Part shown: piece after piece, positions 1 to 5,244 of the stretch
Layout of the letters: each line of letters begins with the position of its first letter
Numbering within the stretch: position 1 is the first letter of the stretch
Origin: Desulfonatronospira sp.
GTDB lineage: Bacteria; Desulfobacterota; Desulfovibrionia; Desulfovibrionales; Desulfonatronovibrionaceae
Assembly (NCBI GenBank): GCA_003563255.1
Contig: PWSL01000371.1
Location: 1 to 5,555, forward strand
Direction of reading: 5' to 3'
Length of the DNA: 5,555 nt
Made by a program: the position numbers and the translations under genes
The notes under the pieces: model-generated
The model's input: the letters and a program-made list of their open reading frames with translations, nothing else
Told to the model about the DNA's origin: nothing
Databases searched by the model: none

Positions 1-39
1 CCCTACAAACATGCAAGCAAGGATTTTTTTCTTTTTTGT

Positions 40-77
40 GGCTCCAGCTACATTTTTTAAGAAGCGGCTGGAGCCGC
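40..77. repeat. Overlapping inverted repeats around a GCGGCT/AGCCGC palindrome
   Basis: A 6-bp arm GCGGCT (64-69) meets AGCCGC (72-77) with GG between. The 9-mer GGCTCCAGC (40-48) is also the exact reverse complement of 67-75, so two mutually exclusive hairpins are possible. On the minus strand the inner hairpin is followed by TTCTT and an A-run rather than a U-run, and on the plus strand there is no T-run after it, so it is not a clean intrinsic terminator. It neighbours the GTTCCCA palindrome at 88-113 and probably belongs to the same intergenic repeat. Confidence 0.55.
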
Positions 78-87
78 AAGAACTAAA

Positions 88-113
88 CGTTCCCAGGCTG
101 GAGCCTGGGAACG
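88..113. repeat. GTTCCCA...TGGGAAC palindrome, copy 1
   Basis: CGTTCCCAGGCT (88-99) is the exact reverse complement of 102-113, with GG at the centre: 12-bp arms, with about 11 pairs usable in a hairpin. The outer GTTCCCA/TGGGAAC arms and the GC-plus-purine centre match the palindrome at 5300-5322, which also lies next to a second, shorter GC-rich hairpin. Paired palindromes of this type are familiar as dispersed intergenic repeats in deltaproteobacterial and other genomes (general recollection, not searched here). Confidence 0.65.
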
Positions 114-133
114 AGAGGTAACCACGAACGAAG

Positions 134-151
134 AACCAGGAACCAGGAACC
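134..151. repeat. 7-bp tandem repeat (AACCAGG), 2.6 units
   Basis: AACCAGG occurs at 134-140 and 141-147 and is followed by AACC at 148-151. This is a short perfect microsatellite in the non-coding leader before the gene at 238. No function is apparent, but such repeats can vary in copy number by strand slippage. Confidence 0.7.
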
Positions 152-191
152 GATTTTTACGACCAACATGTTTGTTTGAAATTTGTGCTAA

Positions 192-207
192 GCGCCTAAA
201 CAGATAC
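192..207 (-). repeat. Solo copy of the GTATCTGTTTAG-type element end
   Basis: The stretch GCGCCTAAACAGATAC ends in TAAACAGATAC, identical to the outermost bases of the mobile-element ends at 4814, 5177 and 5480 and lacking only a base or two of their internal GCGCT. No matching second end lies nearby, so this is a solo terminus or excision relic. It sits 30 bp before the start codon at 238, so it lies in the leader or promoter region of that gene. Confidence 0.5.
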
Positions 208-237
208 TTAACAGCTTGATTTTACGGAGTTTTTGAT

Positions 238-852
238 ATGGGAATGTTTGACTCTTTTATTATCGATATTGATGGACAGGAGATTGAGCTGCAATCCAAG
301 AGGTTTGATCAATCCCTGCAAGTGTACTCTTTAGGCTCCGTGATCAGCGGTGCCCAGCCGGGGGTTTGCGTCTATTTCGATGAGGTGGACCTGGATGAGT
401 CCGGCAGAATGGTATTTCAGAAGCAGGAGGCCCATAGAAACTTCATTGTTTTTATTGTACTGGTGTCAAGCGTATTCGTGGATTATAAAGTAGTTCATGA
501 AAGACGAAAAAATGCAGCAATAGAATTTCAAATCCAGTCGCTCAAGGAAAAATGGAGCGATACTAAACAGTTTATAGATTTTTTAATTCAGGCTTTGGCA
601 AAAAAACAGCACAAGGTGCAAACCCTGGAACATCGTATAAGGCAGGGCCTGCATATTATTCAGGAAGTCCGCAATAAACAGGCAGGAGAGCCTGTTCATA
701 ATTTCCTGGGTTTTTCCCGGTGGCTCAAGAGAATAGAAGAAGGAGATGATCCCCTGGAAGTAATCCAGGACTGCCTGGAAAAAAGTGAACCGCTGTTCTC
801 ATCGGTTCATGATCCAGCGGAAAAAGATGCTTTGGAAGCTTATCGGCTCTAA
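238..852 (+). CDS. Hypothetical protein with phage-like MGMFDS N-terminus and helical C-terminal half
   Basis: I do not recognise a named family for this 204-aa protein. The ATG is preceded by ACGGAG (224-229) at 8-nt spacing, which supports the start. Residues 1-86 look like a small mostly-beta domain: it opens MGMFDSFIID, has an IELQSKRFDQSLQVYSLG stretch, an acidic loop (48-55), and a hydrophobic strand ending VFVDYKV (68-86). This order resembles short phage and prophage proteins that begin MGMFD and carry a QTK-like motif; that link is recollection, not a search. Residues 88-148 are charged and probably helical or coiled-coil; 155-204 is another helical segment with an acidic end. There is no signal peptide, and the 68-86 hydrophobic run is more likely a buried strand than a membrane helix. 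It appears monocistronic and may be a prophage-derived leftover. The frame is intact; the function is unknown. Confidence 0.8.
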   Translation: MGMFDSFIIDIDGQEIELQSKRFDQSLQVYSLGSVISGAQPGVCVYFDEVDLDESGRMVFQKQEAHRNFIVFIVLVSSVFVDYKVVHERRKNAAIEFQIQSLKEKWSDTKQFIDFLIQALAKKQHKVQTLEHRIRQGLHIIQEVRNKQAGEPVHNFLGFSRWLKRIEEGDDPLEVIQDCLEKSEPLFSSVHDPAEKDALEAYRL

Positions 853-860
853 GACCTGTA

Positions 861-937
861 CCCGGGCGTGCCGGGACCAGAATAATAAGGCTATCGGCAC
901 ATATTCGGGAATATGATGTCGTTACCAAATAGGTAAC
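861..937. other. Three small hairpins downstream of the 238-852 gene
   Basis: CCCGG (861-865) pairs with CCGGG (871-875) over a 5-nt loop. CATATT (900-905) pairs with AATATG (910-915) over a 4-nt loop. GTTACC (921-926) pairs with GGTAAC (932-937) over a 5-nt loop. The first lies 8 nt after the stop codon at 852 but has no T-run, so it is at best a weak terminator. The other two begin the hairpin series that continues to 1054. Confidence 0.45.
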
Positions 938-946
938 TGGGATGAT

Positions 947-976
947 GTGACTGCAAAAAGTCATTTTTGCAGTCAC
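947..976. repeat. 13-bp perfect inverted repeat, strong hairpin
   Basis: GTGACTGCAAAAA (947-959) is the exact reverse complement of 964-976, with the loop GTCA. The A-run and T-run fall inside the stem, so this is not a standard intrinsic terminator (no U-run follows), although either strand would form the same hairpin. It is the strongest structure in the non-coding stretch between the gene ending at 852 and thyA. Confidence 0.75.
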
Positions 977-1002
977 AGACGTCACAGATCAGAGGTCCCC
1001 AG

Positions 1003-1054
1003 TGAAATCCCTTCGGGAACTCAAAGGAGTTATTTCATCACGCCACAGGCGTGA
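1003..1054 (+). other. Predicted three-way-junction RNA fold followed by a hairpin
   Basis: TGAAAT (1003-1008) pairs with ATTTCA (1032-1037). Inside it, CCC (1009-1011) pairs with GGG (1015-1017), and AACTC (1018-1022) pairs with GAGTT (1027-1031), leaving no unpaired base at the junction. Directly after, TCACGCC (1038-1044) pairs with GGCGTGA (1048-1054) over the loop ACA. Everything from 1003 to 1054 except the three loops is therefore paired. It could be a structured leader or small RNA, or the palindromic remnant of a mobile element. It matches no riboswitch class that I can name. The fold is read by eye, without an energy calculation. Confidence 0.45.
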
Positions 1055-1290
1055 CAGGCAGTAAAATCAAAGAGTTATGTATATTGTTGATTTGTGAATT
1101 TTTCATTCCCCGACTTTTTGCAGGTGCATCTGGGATTGTCCGCAGGCCCTTATCCGGCCTTGAGAATGGATATCTTTTGGGACTTGAACCGTGGGGACAA
1201 GGTTCTCAGCATTTGATTTTTGCGCCATTACATGACATGCTCGGCAGCAATAATGCATCACTAAAAAACTACTCTCAAGGCTGCTTATTT
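1055..1290. other. Non-coding leader upstream of thyA
   Basis: The thyA frame stays open back to a GTG at 1051, but the 80 extra residues do not resemble the family and that GTG lies inside a hairpin, so I treat this stretch as untranslated. TTGAAC (1184-1189) and TTGATT (1213-1218) could be -35 boxes, but neither has a good -10 at proper spacing, so no promoter is called. I see no repeat here. Confidence 0.4.
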
Positions 1291-1953
1291 ATGATCCAGC
1301 ATATCAGCATCACAGCTACAGATATTCCTGATGCCTGGTTTCAGGCACTTTACGCCATTATTGATCATGGCTGTAAGTATACCATCCAGCACGGCTCCAT
1401 GGTGGGCGAAGAAAGACAGGAGTTCGACTTTGTCACCGTGCTAATAGAAAACCCGTACATGGAACCGTGGGATTTGATGCTGCCCCAGGTGCCGCCTCAT
1501 CTCGGGATTCCAAACCCTGTTGAGAACGGTTACGTGGAACAGTACATGCCGTATCTCATGTCCCCGCAAAAGGAACCCGGAGAAGACTACACCTACGGGG
1601 AGCGACTGTACCAGCAGATGTTGCACTGGACTGAAAAATTCAACCAGACCTGGAACACCAACCAGGCAATCCTGCAGGTGGGCCGGCCGGAGGATTACCT
1701 TCTAAACGATCCTCCATGCCTGCGTCATATCGATATGCGCATAAGGGACGGGAAGTTGGTGTTTTATCCATATTTCCGGTCCTGGGACCTGTGGGGAGGT
1801 TTTCCGGCGAACCTGGCCGGCATTGCTGTGCTGCAGAAATTCATGGCGGACGGTATCGATCAGGTGGAGCCGGGTCCAATATTCGCCTCGTCCAAAGGTC
1901 TGCACATCTACGGTTATGCCCAGGAACTGGCCAGAATCAGAACCTGCAGGTAA
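1291..1953 (+). CDS. thyA: Thymidylate synthase, short archaeal-type ThyA family
   Basis: Converts dUMP to dTMP using methylenetetrahydrofolate in the cytosol. The chosen ATG gives 220 aa, close to archaeal ThyA-type proteins and shorter than the 264 aa of E. coli ThyA. AAGG (1277-1280) lies 10 nt upstream, a modest ribosome binding site. Seen in the sequence: the nucleophile cysteine in DPPCL (C143); FRSWD (R163, S164, D166); GFPAN (N174); and HIY (H205, Y207). The spacings C-to-RS (20), D-to-N (8) and D-to-H (39) match E. coli C146, R166/S167, D169, N177 and H207/Y209 within one residue. The Asn at the N177 position favours dUMP over dCMP, so dCMP hydroxymethylase is unlikely. A longer frame opens at GTG 1051, but its extra residues lack family character. 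There is no folate-gene partner nearby. The protein ends about 13 residues after HIY, so the usual C-terminal loop is short or absent. Confidence 0.85.
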   Translation: MIQHISITATDIPDAWFQALYAIIDHGCKYTIQHGSMVGEERQEFDFVTVLIENPYMEPWDLMLPQVPPHLGIPNPVENGYVEQYMPYLMSPQKEPGEDYTYGERLYQQMLHWTEKFNQTWNTNQAILQVGRPEDYLLNDPPCLRHIDMRIRDGKLVFYPYFRSWDLWGGFPANLAGIAVLQKFMADGIDQVEPGPIFASSKGLHIYGYAQELARIRTCR

Positions 1954-1965
1954 GATACCCCTAAG

Positions 1966-1980
1966 GCGGGCTATGCCCGC
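1966..1980. terminator. Weak hairpin after thyA
   Basis: GCGGGC (1966-1971) pairs with GCCCGC (1975-1980) over the loop TAT, 13 bp after the thyA stop codon. The stem is strong but is followed by AACCCAG, not a T-run, so it may slow or end transcription only inefficiently. Confidence 0.35.
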
Positions 1981-2012
1981 AACCCAGTTATCTGTTATTT
2001 GTTAATTGTTAA

Positions 2013-2057
2013 TAGCACTACAGCGAAACTTATGATTGACCTGCGGGGACTGGCTCT
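2013..2057 (+). repeat. 45-bp exact direct repeat, copy 1 (left part of the CACTACAGCG element)
   Basis: These 45 bases recur without mismatch at 5246-5290. The unit opens TAGCACTACAGCG and ends GGGGACTGGCTCT. At the other site it forms the left end of an inverted-repeat element (5249-5412). Here the matching right end (CGCTGTAGTG) is not found before or within the BCCT gene, so this copy looks truncated on its right side. Confidence 0.9.
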
Positions 2058-2128
2058 CCCCGCACTTATTTTTTCCAATAAAACCAAGATCATTTTTAAT
2101 AAAAATAAGTGCGGTGGTGCCTGTCCCC
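2045..2128. repeat. GGGGAC-core inverted-repeat unit (REP/BIME-like) between convergent genes
   Basis: GGGGAC (2045-2050) mirrors GTCCCC (2123-2128), and CCGCACTTATTTTT (2060-2073) is the exact reverse complement of 2101-2114. The two roughly 29-bp arms are imperfect mirror images, one with core GGGGACTGGCTC and the other GGGGACAGGCAC, around a 27-bp AT-rich centre. The unit fills the gap between the thyA stop (1953) and the BCCT stop (2138), the usual place for REP-type repeats. Its hairpin could act on transcript ends from both sides, although neither side has a standard U-run. Confidence 0.75.
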
Positions 2129-2137
2129 AACTGACAA

Positions 2138-3646
2138 TCATTCCTGTCTCTCATACCGAAACTCGTAGCGTAAACCTCTTAGCAGGCAGGCGCACATGAG
2201 AAGCATGATGGCTGAAAAGGGCAGGGCCGCTGCAATGGCCATGCGCTGCAGTCCTTCCAGGCCCCCGGCCAGGAGCAGTATGGCTGCGGTTACGGCAACG
2301 GTAAGTCCCCAGACGATTTTTTTGCCTGTGGGAGGGTCGGCCTTACCCCTGGAGGTCATGAGGCTCAGAACAAAGGTGGCTGCATCCGCCGAAGTCACGA
2401 AAAAGATCACCAGGAGAAGTATTGTGATGAGGGTGAGTACTGCACTCAAGGGAAAAAACGCATAGAGGTGAAAAAGACCGGTGGAAATATCCTGAGCCAC
2501 AGCAGCGGCTATGCCCGCATCATTGCCCAGTTCAAGGCTGAAGGCGGTCCCGCCGAACACGCTGAACCAGACAAAGGTAAGCCCGGTGGGAATAAGAAGG
2601 GCCCCGGTAATAAACTCACGAATTGTCCTGCCCCGGGAAATGCTGGCGATAAAAAGACCCACGAATGGAGACCAGGAGATCCACCAGGCCCAGTAGAAAA
2701 GGGTCCAGTCCTGAGTCCATTCCAGGCCGATGAATGGGTTGGCGGTGAGGCTTATATTGAAAAGGGCGGTGATGTAGTCGGAAGCCGTGCTGATGAAGAT
2801 ATTCAGGATCATGTTGGTGGGGCCCAGCACGAGCATGAATGCAAGGAGCAGTACAGCGAGCATGACATTGCCTTTGCTCATTATCTGCATACCCTTGTCC
2901 AGCCCGGCCAAGCTGGATCCCATGAAGATGATCGTAATAATGCCGATGATGACCAGTGTACTGAAGATATCGGCCTCAAAGGGAAGTATTGAAGCCAGGC
3001 CGCTGTTGATCTGCATGGCCCCCAGGCCCAGGGAGGTCACAATGCCGAATACCGTGGCGAACACTGCAAGGATGTCAATTAAGTAGCCGGCGAACCCGTT
3101 GATTCTGTCTCCGATTAGAGGGTAAAAGCAGCTGGAGATGAGCGGCGGCATTCCCCGCCTGAAGGAGAAATAGGCTATGCACAGGCTCATTACAACATAC
3201 ACCGCCCACGGATGCACCCCCCAGTGAAAAAAGCTGTGCAGCATGGCGAACCTGGCCGCCTCGGGCGACCTTGGCTCTATATATCCGGGCGGGTGCATGT
3301 AGTGACTCATGGGCTCGGCCACACTCCAGAATATCAGCCCGATGCCCATACCTGCGGCAAAAAGCATACTGGCCCAGCCGAAATAGGAAAATCTGGGTTT
3401 TTCATAGTCCATACCAAGTTTGATATGGCCGTACTTGCTAAGAGCCATGTACAGGCTGAAGACAAGAAACATAAACGTAGCAATTAAATAAAACCAGCCG
3501 AAATTGCTGATGATTTTTCCGTGCAGCCAGGCAGACCATCTGTCCAGGGCCTCGGCGGAGAATATGCCCGCCAGGATCACCAATAGAATGGCCAGCAACG
3601 ATATCACGAATACTATGTTGCGTTTAAGAATGCTTTTAAGTTCCAT
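2138..3646 (-). CDS. BCCT-family sodium-coupled betaine/choline-type transporter
   Basis: Imports a quaternary-amine compatible solute, most likely glycine betaine, across the inner membrane. The 502-aa product has about 12 membrane helices. The BCCT family signature DWTLFYWAWW lies at 313-322. TM3 carries GMGIGLIFW (99-107). An aromatic cage is present: W142, W147, Y150 (HWGVHPWAVY) plus W321, W322 and W325, spaced as in BetP. Residues at the BetP Na2 positions are also kept: A97, M100, F415, T418, S419. This argues for Na+ symport rather than CaiT-like exchange. Tails are short, about 9 residues before TM1 and about 13 after TM12, so the long osmosensing C-tail of BetP is absent. The start is the ATG at 3646, which overlaps the upstream stress-protein stop by 11 bp, with AAGGA about 10 nt upstream. 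The frame opens farther upstream (3712), but those residues lie within the stress-protein gene and lack family character. The substrate is inferred. Confidence 0.93.
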   Translation of the reverse strand: MELKSILKRNIVFVISLLAILLVILAGIFSAEALDRWSAWLHGKIISNFGWFYLIATFMFLVFSLYMALSKYGHIKLGMDYEKPRFSYFGWASMLFAAGMGIGLIFWSVAEPMSHYMHPPGYIEPRSPEAARFAMLHSFFHWGVHPWAVYVVMSLCIAYFSFRRGMPPLISSCFYPLIGDRINGFAGYLIDILAVFATVFGIVTSLGLGAMQINSGLASILPFEADIFSTLVIIGIITIIFMGSSLAGLDKGMQIMSKGNVMLAVLLLAFMLVLGPTNMILNIFISTASDYITALFNISLTANPFIGLEWTQDWTLFYWAWWISWSPFVGLFIASISRGRTIREFITGALLIPTGLTFVWFSVFGGTAFSLELGNDAGIAAAVAQDISTGLFHLYAFFPLSAVLTLITILLLVIFFVTSADAATFVLSLMTSRGKADPPTGKKIVWGLTVAVTAAILLLAGGLEGLQRMAIAAALPFSAIMLLMCACLLRGLRYEFRYERQE

Positions 3647-4493
3647 GGAAGCCGCTATCCTTGTTGTTTTGTGAAAAAGGCAGCCTGCAGGCAACGGGTA
3701 TAATGAAAACACTGCGCCCGGCCCTGTGGGGCAGAATTTCCGCAGTAGAGCCCATCATCCGGCTTACGGTGTCGGCTCTGTCCGACTTGCCCACAACAAT
3801 GAGATCAGCATCAAGCATTGCCGCCTGTTTGACGATCTGCTTGCGGGCCTGACCAATGGTCTCAATGGTCTGAACACTGTCATAAGCATGGGCGCATTGA
3901 CGGGCCAGGGCATTTAGGCTGCCCAGAACGTTTTTTCTGCGTTTTTCTTCTGTGGCCGGATCAGGGGCCCTTTCCCCCACGTGGAGGATATTGAGCTTGC
4001 TGGCCGTAAACCTGCGGTCCACCAGGTAAGGCAGGACGGCCGCATCGGTATGCTTGAAATCAGTGGCGTATAAGACCTGCTCCATGTTGGCTGAGGATCT
4101 GAACAGGCCGGGATTGTAAATAAACACAGGGAGATTGCTCAGTCGGAGTATGTCCGAGTCGATATTTCCAAACAGGGCATTGCGGAAAAGTGACTTGGGC
4201 ATCCAGAAAATGGCTATAAAGCCCGCTTTTTTTTCTTCAGCGGTCTCGATGATGCTGGTGGGGACATGGCCGCTGAGAATATGCGTATATACGTTGAAAC
4301 CGAAATTAACGGCGTCTTTGGAGGTTTTTTCCAGCTGTTCCTCAATTTCGCGCCTATGCTGGGAAGTGATTTTTGGAGTCGCATGGATAAGGTGAATATC
4401 CCTGGTACCGAAATTGCCCAGAAACTCGAACATGTGCACCAGCTTTTTCCGGGGTTCCTTTAGACTGATTTTGACCGCAGCTCTTTGAAGCAC
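3636..4493 (-). CDS. Tandem universal stress protein (two Usp domains) linked to the BCCT transporter
   Basis: A 285-aa soluble protein with two Usp folds. Domain 1 (about residues 5-130) is degenerate: a short first strand, then IHLIHA (33-38) and LPVFIYNP (121-128). Domain 2 (about 137-268) is clearer: VLYATDF (140-146), LNILHVGE (167-174), and a nucleotide loop VVGKSD (233-238) followed by GST (248-250) and SVFIIP (261-266). The ATP-binding consensus is G-2X-G-9X-G-S/T. G235, G248 and S249 fit, but the middle Gly is D238, so nucleotide binding is uncertain. The GTG start is supported by AAGGAG (4500-4505) six nt upstream. Its stop overlaps the transporter start by 11 bp, so the two are translationally coupled. 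Usp proteins beside solute transporters (for example TeaD with the ectoine transporter TeaABC) can modulate uptake; a similar role here is inference. Confidence 0.88.
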   Translation of the reverse strand: MLQRAAVKISLKEPRKKLVHMFEFLGNFGTRDIHLIHATPKITSQHRREIEEQLEKTSKDAVNFGFNVYTHILSGHVPTSIIETAEEKKAGFIAIFWMPKSLFRNALFGNIDSDILRLSNLPVFIYNPGLFRSSANMEQVLYATDFKHTDAAVLPYLVDRRFTASKLNILHVGERAPDPATEEKRRKNVLGSLNALARQCAHAYDSVQTIETIGQARKQIVKQAAMLDADLIVVGKSDRADTVSRMMGSTAEILPHRAGRSVFIIPVACRLPFSQNNKDSGFHGT

Positions 4494-4499
4494 TTTGGT

Positions 4500-4505
4500 C
4501 TCCTT
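4500..4505 (-). promoter_or_regulatory. Ribosome binding site deciding the GTG start at 4493
   Basis: On the minus strand AAGGAG sits 6 nt before the GTG. It is the best Shine-Dalgarno match near this gene, and no ATG near the domain start has one as good. Confidence 0.75.
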
Positions 4506-4588
4506 TATTTAGTCGCGACCACGGGGTGTTGAATTATTTTTTTATTAAGTACCTACAGCAGGAATTATTCGTTCAACAAAGAAATGTC

Positions 4589-4617
4589 ATTGCAAATGAA
4601 GATGAAGATTTAGTCAA
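4589..4617 (-). promoter_or_regulatory. Candidate sigma-70 promoter for the usp-BCCT operon
   Basis: On the minus strand TTGACT (4617-4612, 5 of 6 to consensus) is followed after 17 bp by TGCAAT (4594-4589, 4 of 6). Transcription would begin near 4582 and give an untranslated leader of roughly 90 nt before the GTG at 4493. The surrounding DNA is AT-rich. No operator palindrome was seen. Prediction by eye only. Confidence 0.35.
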
Positions 4618-4713
4618 GCAGACAAGTTAGATTGCCGGAAATTTTATGGAAACATGGCCAAATATGAGGGGTTCCTTAAGCTGGTTTTTCACTGGCGCAA
4701 CCATTCAGGGGGG

Positions 4714-4786
4714 CAGATACCGGCCAGGGGACAGTCCCCGCGATATTTTCCCTCACAAAAAAAATCACAACCGCGAAATTTTGTGA
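4714..4786. repeat. Degenerate repeat remnant upstream of usp
   Basis: CAGATAC (4714-4720) matches the outer element end. It is followed by GGGGAC (4727-4732) and GTCCCC (4734-4739), a palindrome with a single central A, as if the interior between two GGGGAC cores had been deleted. Farther on, TCACAAAA (4753-4760) is mirrored by TTTTGTGA (4779-4786), and CCGCGA recurs at 4738-4743 and 4771-4776. This may be a decayed copy of the same family; the similarity is too short to be sure. Confidence 0.35.
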
Positions 4787-4805
4787 AGTTGCACAATCTT
4801 ACATA

Positions 4806-4813
4806 GCCGGGAA
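4806..4813 (+). repeat. Left 8-bp direct repeat flanking element I
   Basis: GCCGGGAA directly abuts the left element end at 4814. The right flank at 4964-4971 is GCCGGGAC, a match at 7 of 8 positions, as expected of a target-site duplication with one later change. Confidence 0.6.
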
Positions 4814-4963
4814 GTATCTGTTTAGCGCTTTGCATGTAGCAGGGGGACTGGCTCTTACGGGATCCACTTGTCCCAGAAAATGAGTCATTCTGAGCATAAC
4901 ATGATGCTCAAGCTGGTCACGGAGTGCCTGTCCCCTGTTTCCTTAAAAGCGCTGAACAGATAC
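4814..4963 (-). mobile_element. Element I: 150-bp MITE-like element with GTATCTG inverted ends
   Basis: The left end GTATCTGTTTAGCGCTTT (4814-4831) and the reverse complement of the right end (4946-4963) agree at 17 of 18 positions. Inside them are GGGGACTGGCTCT (4843-4855) on the left and, read inward on the minus strand from the right, GGGGACAGGCAC (4935-4924). A hairpin TGAGCAT/ATGCTCA (4891-4897 and 4904-4910) lies near the middle. Eight-bp direct repeats flank it (4806-4813, 4964-4971). The left end resembles the right end of element II and vice versa, so the two lie in opposite orientation. It is too short to encode a transposase. The strand sign is given relative to element II. Confidence 0.7.
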
Positions 4964-4971
4964 GCCGGGAC
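4964..4971 (+). repeat. Right 8-bp direct repeat flanking element I
   Basis: GCCGGGAC follows the right end of element I at once and pairs with GCCGGGAA at 4806-4813 (7 of 8 identical). Confidence 0.6.
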
Positions 4972-4988
4972 ATTCCCCCAGGCCTTTT

Positions 4989-5000
4989 CTAAACAGATAC
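4989..5000 (-). repeat. Solo element-end motif
   Basis: CTAAACAGATAC repeats the outermost 11-12 bases of the element ends, 26 bp past the right end of element I and in the same orientation as that end. It lacks the internal GCGCTTT and has no partner, so it is a relic or a nested partial insertion. Confidence 0.45.
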
Positions 5001-5168
5001 AAGAAAACCAAGACGTTTTGCCCACGGTACTACTATGGAAGACAGCTGGCCGGCACCCACCTGGTGACAGGCGTTGTAAAGGCAACCGGCAATAATGAAA
5101 AATGTAGGACGATTATTACCTTGACTCATGAAAAATAACACTGCTATATTCAATTTATCACCATCAGT
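5001..5168. other. Gene-less spacer between elements I and II
   Basis: No complete gene is supported. One plus-strand frame is open from 4956 to a stop at 5136-5138, and its last third reads like protein (GTHLVTGVVKATG), but it has no start codon with a ribosome binding site and runs into element I, so it could be the 3' scrap of a gene broken by insertions. GCCGG (5049-5053) and CCGGC (5086-5090) could close a small stem. I see nothing else. Confidence 0.3.
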
Positions 5169-5176
5169 TAAGCCTT
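5169..5176 (+). repeat. Left 8-bp direct repeat flanking element II
   Basis: TAAGCCTT abuts the left end of element II at 5177. The right flank 5481-5488 reads TAAGCCAT, 7 of 8 identical, the same length and fidelity as the repeats around element I. Confidence 0.6.
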
Positions 5177-5244
5177 GTATCTGTTTAGCGCTTTTAAGGA
5201 AAGCAGGGGACAGGCACCCCCGCACTTATTTTTCTGAAGGATGA

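Noticed and set aside
947..976. Intrinsic terminator for the gene ending at 852
   Set aside because: The T-run is inside the stem rather than after it, and the hairpin is almost 100 bp beyond the stop codon.
725..985. 86-codon minus-strand open frame
   Set aside because: It overlaps the 3' end of the 238-852 gene in antisense, crosses the hairpin series, and lacks a plausible start signal.
1051..1290. N-terminal extension of thyA to a GTG at 1051 (300-aa product)
   Set aside because: The GTG lies in a hairpin with no convincing Shine-Dalgarno placement, and the 80 extra residues have no ThyA character. The ATG at 1291 gives the family length.
2468..2992. 174-codon plus-strand open frame
   Set aside because: It is the complement of the BCCT gene, with charged, low-complexity antisense residues, and the minus strand carries an unmistakable transporter.
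3647..3712. BCCT start at 3712
   Set aside because: The 22 extra residues overlap the Usp coding region in another frame and look nothing like a BCCT N-terminus. The ATG at 3646 gives a normal tail before TM1.
4868..5095. 75-codon plus-strand open frame and its minus-strand partner (4885-5085)
   Set aside because: Both run through the inverted-repeat end of element I and translate repeat sequence. There is no ribosome binding site or family likeness.
5046..5135. Riboswitch
   Set aside because: A GCCGG/CCGGC stem and some small internal pairings can be drawn, but no known aptamer core is present and no gene follows.
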